DNA from: UBA3792 sp946185305
Lineage (GTDB): Bacteria; Bacillota; Clostridia; Christensenellales; CAG-138
Direction: 5' to 3'
NCBI GenBank assembly: GCA_946185305.1
Contig: CAMHJE010000089.1
Span: forward strand, 1-9,753
DNA: 9,753 nt
Of this stretch, positions 6,423 through 9,753 are shown one piece after another. The stretch's first letter is position 1; each line of letters starts with the position of its first letter. Position numbers and translations under genes: made by a program. The notes under the pieces were generated by a model. The model saw only the letters and a list, made by a program, of their open reading frames with translations. It had not been told where the DNA came from and did not search any database.

Positions 6423-7106
6423 TTACGAAATCAGATCGCCCTGATGCGCGATCAGCGTGGCGTCATACACGCCGTCCACGCGCAGGAACTTATCGACAAA
6501 GCCGGTCTCGCTCGACTTCACGCGAAGCTCGACAGCCAGCTCGATGCCCTCGCGCTGCACGGTCTTGGACTTGACGCGCGCATACGGGATCTGCGCAACC
6601 ATGCCCTTGATCTGCTTGGACGCGCGCTCGTCATAGTGGACGATCAGAAGATACGGCAGGGAGGCCTTCTTCTTCGAGGAGGCCAGAAGCAGCATCAGAA
6701 TACCGATCAGCAGTACGCCGACGACTGCCGCCAGCACGAAGCCCGCGCCGAGCGCAATGCCCTCGCCGATGGCCCAGAACATAAACACGGTGTCGATCGG
6801 GTCCTTGATCGCGGTACGGAAACGGACGATGGACAAGGCGCCGACCATGCCCAAAGACAGCTTCAGGTTGTTGGACATGAACAGAATGACCATTGTGCTG
6901 ACCATCGTGAGCATCACAAGGCTCATGTTGAAGGTCTTGCTGTACACGACGCCGGAGAACGTGAGCCGATAGATCAGATAGATGAACATGCCGAGCAAAA
7001 ACGCCACGAGGATGCTGCCGATCATCGGGAACACTTGGTTGGTCTGGAAATCGAACAGGGACAGGAACGAAGACCAGAGGGTGCTGATGTAACTTGTAGA
7101 ATCCAT
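6423..7106 (-). CDS. DUF4956 membrane protein
   Basis: A 227-residue membrane protein of a family with no established function. Hydrophobic segments lie at about 27-48, 58-78, perhaps a short one near 83-93, and a long one from 106 to 142 that could cross twice. The family signature is intact: GMVGALSIVRFRTAIKDPIDTVFMFWAIGEGIALGAG (86-122, described by its ends), with R95 and R97 placed between membrane segments. After KKK (145-147) comes a soluble C-terminal domain of about 80 residues with alternating strands and helices, probably cytosolic and ACT- or ferredoxin-like. GGAGG stands 4 nt before the ATG. It follows the polyphosphate polymerase-like gene by 32 bp. From memory, DUF4956 genes often neighbour VTC-domain and CotH genes across bacteria, so this protein is likely the membrane partner of that pair. 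A transport or anchoring role is inference. Confidence 0.92.
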   Translation of the reverse strand: MDSTSYISTLWSSFLSLFDFQTNQVFPMIGSILVAFLLGMFIYLIYRLTFSGVVYSKTFNMSLVMLTMVSTMVILFMSNNLKLSLGMVGALSIVRFRTAIKDPIDTVFMFWAIGEGIALGAGFVLAAVVGVLLIGILMLLLASSKKKASLPYLLIVHYDERASKQIKGMVAQIPYARVKSKTVQREGIELAVELRVKSSETGFVDKFLRVDGVYDATLIAHQGDLIS

Positions 7107-7138
7107 ATTTCCTCCAAAGTGTAATAATACTTTTTATG

Positions 7139-7849
7139 TCAACAGTCGTATTGTCTGCAATACAGGTATTTACTCGCGGCGGTGCGCTGCGCGGCGTTCA
7201 GCTGCAGCAGCTCCATCACATACGATTCGAGGTAGTTGTTGAACTTGACCTCCAAAATGCATTGCCCGAGGAACTCGGTTGCCGGGTAGGTGACAAGGTG
7301 CTTATTGAACAGATCGGTCGCATACAGGCCGGTGCGGATGTTCCGGTCGAGCGTGATGCGCACGTCCTGCACCGAGTAGATGAACGGCTCACGGTCATAG
7401 TCCACGATCACGCGCGGCGTCAGATGCTTTGTCACCATGTCGCCGTAGGCTTCCTTGGCAAACGGCTCCTTGCGGTGGAGCAGAAACCCGTAGCTGCCCG
7501 CGCAGAGCGCGTTGCATTCGTTTCGCGTCAGCGTCAGACTGTCCTTTTTGATGAACTGCCCGTTCTTGTGCTTGCGCTCCAGCTTGATGCTCTTATCCGA
7601 CAGGTTATAGATGCGGATGCGCCACTTGTCGCGGTACTCCACGCCGTCCACCTTTTCCGTCACAGCCGTGTTGAACGGATCGTCGAAGTACAGCGAGCGG
7701 ATGAAATACCCGCCGTCCTTGGCGTGCGGATCGGTCTTCAGCGTGCTGCGGAGCCGGATCGCCAGCAGCGCGGCGTCCGCTTCGGAAATCATGAATTTCA
7801 GCTCGTGGCGGTAGCCCTTCGCGTTTTCTTTTGGTTGAAAGACACTCAT
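7139..7849 (-). CDS. VTC-domain (polyphosphate polymerase-like, CYTH/TTM superfamily) protein
   Basis: VTC domains are triphosphate-tunnel enzymes; yeast Vtc4 uses this fold to build polyphosphate from ATP. The 236-residue protein is about the size of a bare catalytic domain. The expected charged strands appear in order: R14-H-E16-L-K18 at the start, SLYFDD (52-57), KWRIRIYN with R77 and R79, L-E91-R-K93, VIVDYDREPF (147-156), RITLDRNI (164-171), LEVKF with E200 and K202, and a late S226-K227-Y. These resemble the Arg-Arg, Lys, Glu and late Lys positions that bind nucleotide, phosphate and metal in Vtc4, so the enzyme looks active. No signal peptide or membrane helix is seen, so it is cytosolic. 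The start overlaps the CotH stop as ATGA with no close ribosome binding site, which implies translational coupling. Product identity (polyphosphate or another polymer) is unproven. Confidence 0.92.
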   Translation of the reverse strand: MSVFQPKENAKGYRHELKFMISEADAALLAIRLRSTLKTDPHAKDGGYFIRSLYFDDPFNTAVTEKVDGVEYRDKWRIRIYNLSDKSIKLERKHKNGQFIKKDSLTLTRNECNALCAGSYGFLLHRKEPFAKEAYGDMVTKHLTPRVIVDYDREPFIYSVQDVRITLDRNIRTGLYATDLFNKHLVTYPATEFLGQCILEVKFNNYLESYVMELLQLNAAQRTAASKYLYCRQYDC

Positions 7850-9753
7850 TTCAGCTTGCTCACTCTCCCGAAAAGCTCCACCATCTTCTCGTCGGTCAGA
7901 CGGTAGTTGGTGTTTTTGTTGATGTAGTTCTGGCAGTAGAGCAGGAAGTAATCCTGATAGTTCTTGCCGTAGTTGCGGATGTTATTGCAATGCGAGTTCC
8001 AGCCCTTGACCGAAACGCCGTTATACGGGAACCACCGTTCGAGGTCGTAGCCCTCCATCTCGGCACGGATCGCCTCCTGCAGCTCGTCCACCTTGGAAAC
8101 GATCTTGTCCGGCGTGTAGACGTTGTTGAAGAAGTCCGCACAGTAGTAGAGGAACCGTTCCACAAACCGGTTGTTCGAGAGCAGCGACCGCCCGAGCGTC
8201 GTATCAAAGCCGTTGCCCGCGCCGTGGCCGGACGGGTTGAAATACTTGCTGAAAAAGTCCCGCCGGTAGCCGCTCGTCTTGGTAACGTCGCTGTTCGGGT
8301 CCTCGCGGTTCATCGCCCAGCAGAAGTCGTAGGCGATCCACCGCCATTTGTTGTCCAGCTCGCTCGACCGCCACCATTTGATGTTGCCGGTGTCCGTGTT
8401 GCCGATGATGATCTCAAACGCGCAGTACTGCGCAAAGTTGTCAATGTCGATCCGGTCGGCCACATACTGATAGTCCGCGTCGTTGGAAAGGTTATAGTTA
8501 TGACTCCGGCAGTATTCCAAAAGCGCCTTATAATCTTCGTTCGGCTTCACGCCGGTGTAGATATTCGAGGCGACCACTTCGCTCGATGCGACACCGTTGC
8601 CGACCAGGATATCAATGGTGCCGGTATCCTCAACGCCGTAGTGCTGCGCAAGGTAGAACTTGCTGACCTTTTCGCGGAGGTTGTACACGCCCCAGTATTG
8701 GTCGTTGAGGTATACGATGCATTGCACATAGGCCTGATTTGCCATGTCCACGCCCGCGTCGTTCAAAAGCCCGAGCACAAGCACGTCGCGGATGCGCGAC
8801 AGCGCACTGTCCTGCCCGGAGGCGCGCAGCACGAGCGATTTATACGCCGTAAACGGGCGGTTGTCAAAGAACGGGTACTCGAGCCACGACGGGCCGACGC
8901 CCTTGCGGGCGACAAGGCCGATGCCCTTTTGCCCCTTATAGCGCGAGAACGCGCCGAAGATGCGGATATTCAGATCGGCGGAGTAGAGCACCTCCTGCCC
9001 GCCCGCGCTCGTATAGGTGAACGTGGCGGGGCGCTCCCACATCTTGCCGCTCATGTTGAAGTTCGCCCATTGGCCGACCTTCTCCTTGTTCGTGTTGATC
9101 CACGTTTCGCTCGCTTCGCCCTTGCCGTTGTAGTCGTCGCCCTTCACGTAGATGCCGACCTTCGTATCAAACAGGTTCTTCTGATCGGTGACCAGGAACA
9201 CCACCGGCAGCGTCGTATCGTGCGCCTGAATCGTCTGCTCGCCGTTTACGATCACGTAGGTGTAGGACTTCGTGTCGCTCGGGTAGCTGGCATTGCCGGG
9301 CGCGAACGTGCGCACACGCAGCACGGTATTTGCGGAAACCGCGATCGGGCCGGAAACGCGCGTCGATTCCTCGGTCGGGATCGTCGTGTCGGTCGTGTAG
9401 GTGGCGTATAATCCTTCCGGCACCTTGACGTTCACGGTCTGCGCGCCGTGGTAGATACCGGAAGGCGTGTCCGCTTCGGCGGCTTCACAGTAGACGCCGT
9501 AGCCCGTGTCGGGGTTCGGCGCGGCCTCGGTCGGGGTCGTGAACAGCACCCATTCGCCGTTTTTATCGCGGCCGTAGGAGATGCAGGCATGGCACGCGGG
9601 AACCGTCACACGGTCGATCATCGTGCCGTCCGGCTCGTAAAGGTAGAGCGTTTCGCCGGCGGCGGCAATGTCAAAGTTTACCTGATACCGGCGCTGCTCG
9701 TCGGTTGCGGAGGATTCTCCGTCGCGCGGGAGGCTGCCTTCCAGCTGCAGGGC
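7846..9753 (-). CDS. CotH kinase family protein, 5' end beyond the window (partial)
   Basis: The reading frame is open to the window edge, giving 635 visible residues with the N-terminus missing; the first in-frame Met (9621) falls inside a domain and is not the start. Numbering from that Met, the end of a lamin-tail-like domain comes first (CISYGRDKNGEW at 13-24, then PTEAAPN). Next is a beta-rich CHB_HEX_C-type domain (about 55-125) and the CotH domain (about 128-590). CotH landmarks are IFGAFSR (221-227), LVLRASGQDS (263-272), YWGVYNLREK (309-318), NTDTGNIKWW (408-417) and WRWIAYDF with D432, the likely metal-binding aspartate. CotH proteins are atypical kinases; Bacillus CotH phosphorylates spore-coat proteins. 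Lamin-tail and CHB_HEX domains are typical of exported proteins, so this one probably acts at the surface; its signal peptide would lie off the window. It is the upstream gene of the VTC-DUF4956 unit, and its stop overlaps the VTC start by 4 nt. Confidence 0.93.
   Translation of the reverse strand, partial: ALQLEGSLPRDGESSATDEQRRYQVNFDIAAAGETLYLYEPDGTMIDRVTVPACHACISYGRDKNGEWVLFTTPTEAAPNPDTGYGVYCEAAEADTPSGIYHGAQTVNVKVPEGLYATYTTDTTIPTEESTRVSGPIAVSANTVLRVRTFAPGNASYPSDTKSYTYVIVNGEQTIQAHDTTLPVVFLVTDQKNLFDTKVGIYVKGDDYNGKGEASETWINTNKEKVGQWANFNMSGKMWERPATFTYTSAGGQEVLYSADLNIRIFGAFSRYKGQKGIGLVARKGVGPSWLEYPFFDNRPFTAYKSLVLRASGQDSALSRIRDVLVLGLLNDAGVDMANQAYVQCIVYLNDQYWGVYNLREKVSKFYLAQHYGVEDTGTIDILVGNGVASSEVVASNIYTGVKPNEDYKALLEYCRSHNYNLSNDADYQYVADRIDIDNFAQYCAFEIIIGNTDTGNIKWWRSSELDNKWRWIAYDFCWAMNREDPNSDVTKTSGYRRDFFSKYFNPSGHGAGNGFDTTLGRSLLSNNRFVERFLYYCADFFNNVYTPDKIVSKVDELQEAIRAEMEGYDLERWFPYNGVSVKGWNSHCNNIRNYGKNYQDYFLLYCQNYINKNTNYRLTDEKMVELFGRVSKLK

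Noticed and set aside
6036..7124. Plus-strand open frame opposite the GlsB-family and DUF4956 genes
   Set aside because: It reads through a terminator and is His/Asp/Arg-rich, typical of antisense to hydrophobic membrane proteins.
7107..7142. A TTGACA on the minus strand (7142-7137) with TATTAT shortly after, as a promoter for DUF4956
   Set aside because: The two hexamers are only 7 bp apart instead of about 17, and the TTGACA overlaps the VTC stop codon; cotranscription with the upstream genes explains the layout better.
7831..9411. Plus-strand open frame opposite the CotH gene
   Set aside because: Valine/arginine-rich antisense translation with no domain signal, whereas the minus strand encodes clear CotH motifs.
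9621..9621. The Met codon at 9621 as the start of the CotH gene
   Set aside because: The frame continues openly upstream to the window edge with sensible sequence (for example ETLYLYEPDGT directly before it), and the Met lies inside the lamin-tail-like domain.
4086..9753. Reading the SpoIID and CotH names as a sporulation locus
   Set aside because: The SpoIID-like protein has a dockerin and LytB-like motifs, and the CotH protein has extracellular beta domains and VTC/DUF4956 partners. Nothing else in the window is specific to sporulation.

Overview
The window looks like a piece of a GC-rich Firmicutes (Clostridia) chromosome, plausibly an uncultured gut Oscillospirales- or Christensenellales-type organism. 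This assignment is an inference. It rests on strong GGAGG-type ribosome binding sites, high GC, the cdaA-cdaR pair, a TPEPTE-type linker joined to a type I dockerin, and the protein families present. No rRNA, tRNA, CRISPR array or transposase was seen.

The layout has two converging halves. The left half (+ strand, 1-5952) starts with an extended -10 promoter and cdaA (diadenylate cyclase), which overlaps cdaR (its YbbR-domain regulator), followed by a clear terminator. Next comes a COG2509-type FAD-dependent dehydrogenase with no visible Shine-Dalgarno. A 155-bp intergenic region then holds a WalR-like direct repeat, a GC-rich hairpin and a likely promoter. It leads into a secreted SpoIID/LytB-type cell-wall protein with a Thr/Pro/Glu repeat linker and a C-terminal dockerin, closed by a strong terminator. 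The theme of this half is c-di-AMP signalling and cell-wall metabolism.

The right half (- strand, 9753-6061) is read leftwards. A large CotH-kinase-family protein runs off the window edge. It overlaps by ATGA a VTC/CYTH-type polyphosphate polymerase-like protein, followed after 32 bp by a DUF4956 membrane protein. After a hairpin resembling an attenuator comes a small GlsB/YeaQ/YmgE-family membrane protein, and a U-tailed terminator ends the unit. The CotH-VTC-DUF4956 trio is the most interesting part. It combines a probable surface atypical kinase, a cytosolic polyphosphate-polymerase-like tunnel enzyme with its key charged motifs intact, and a membrane protein of unknown function. It could be a membrane-coupled polyphosphate (or other polyanion) system, but its function is not shown by the sequence.

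About 108 bp between the two convergent terminators holds no gene, only inverted repeats of unknown meaning.
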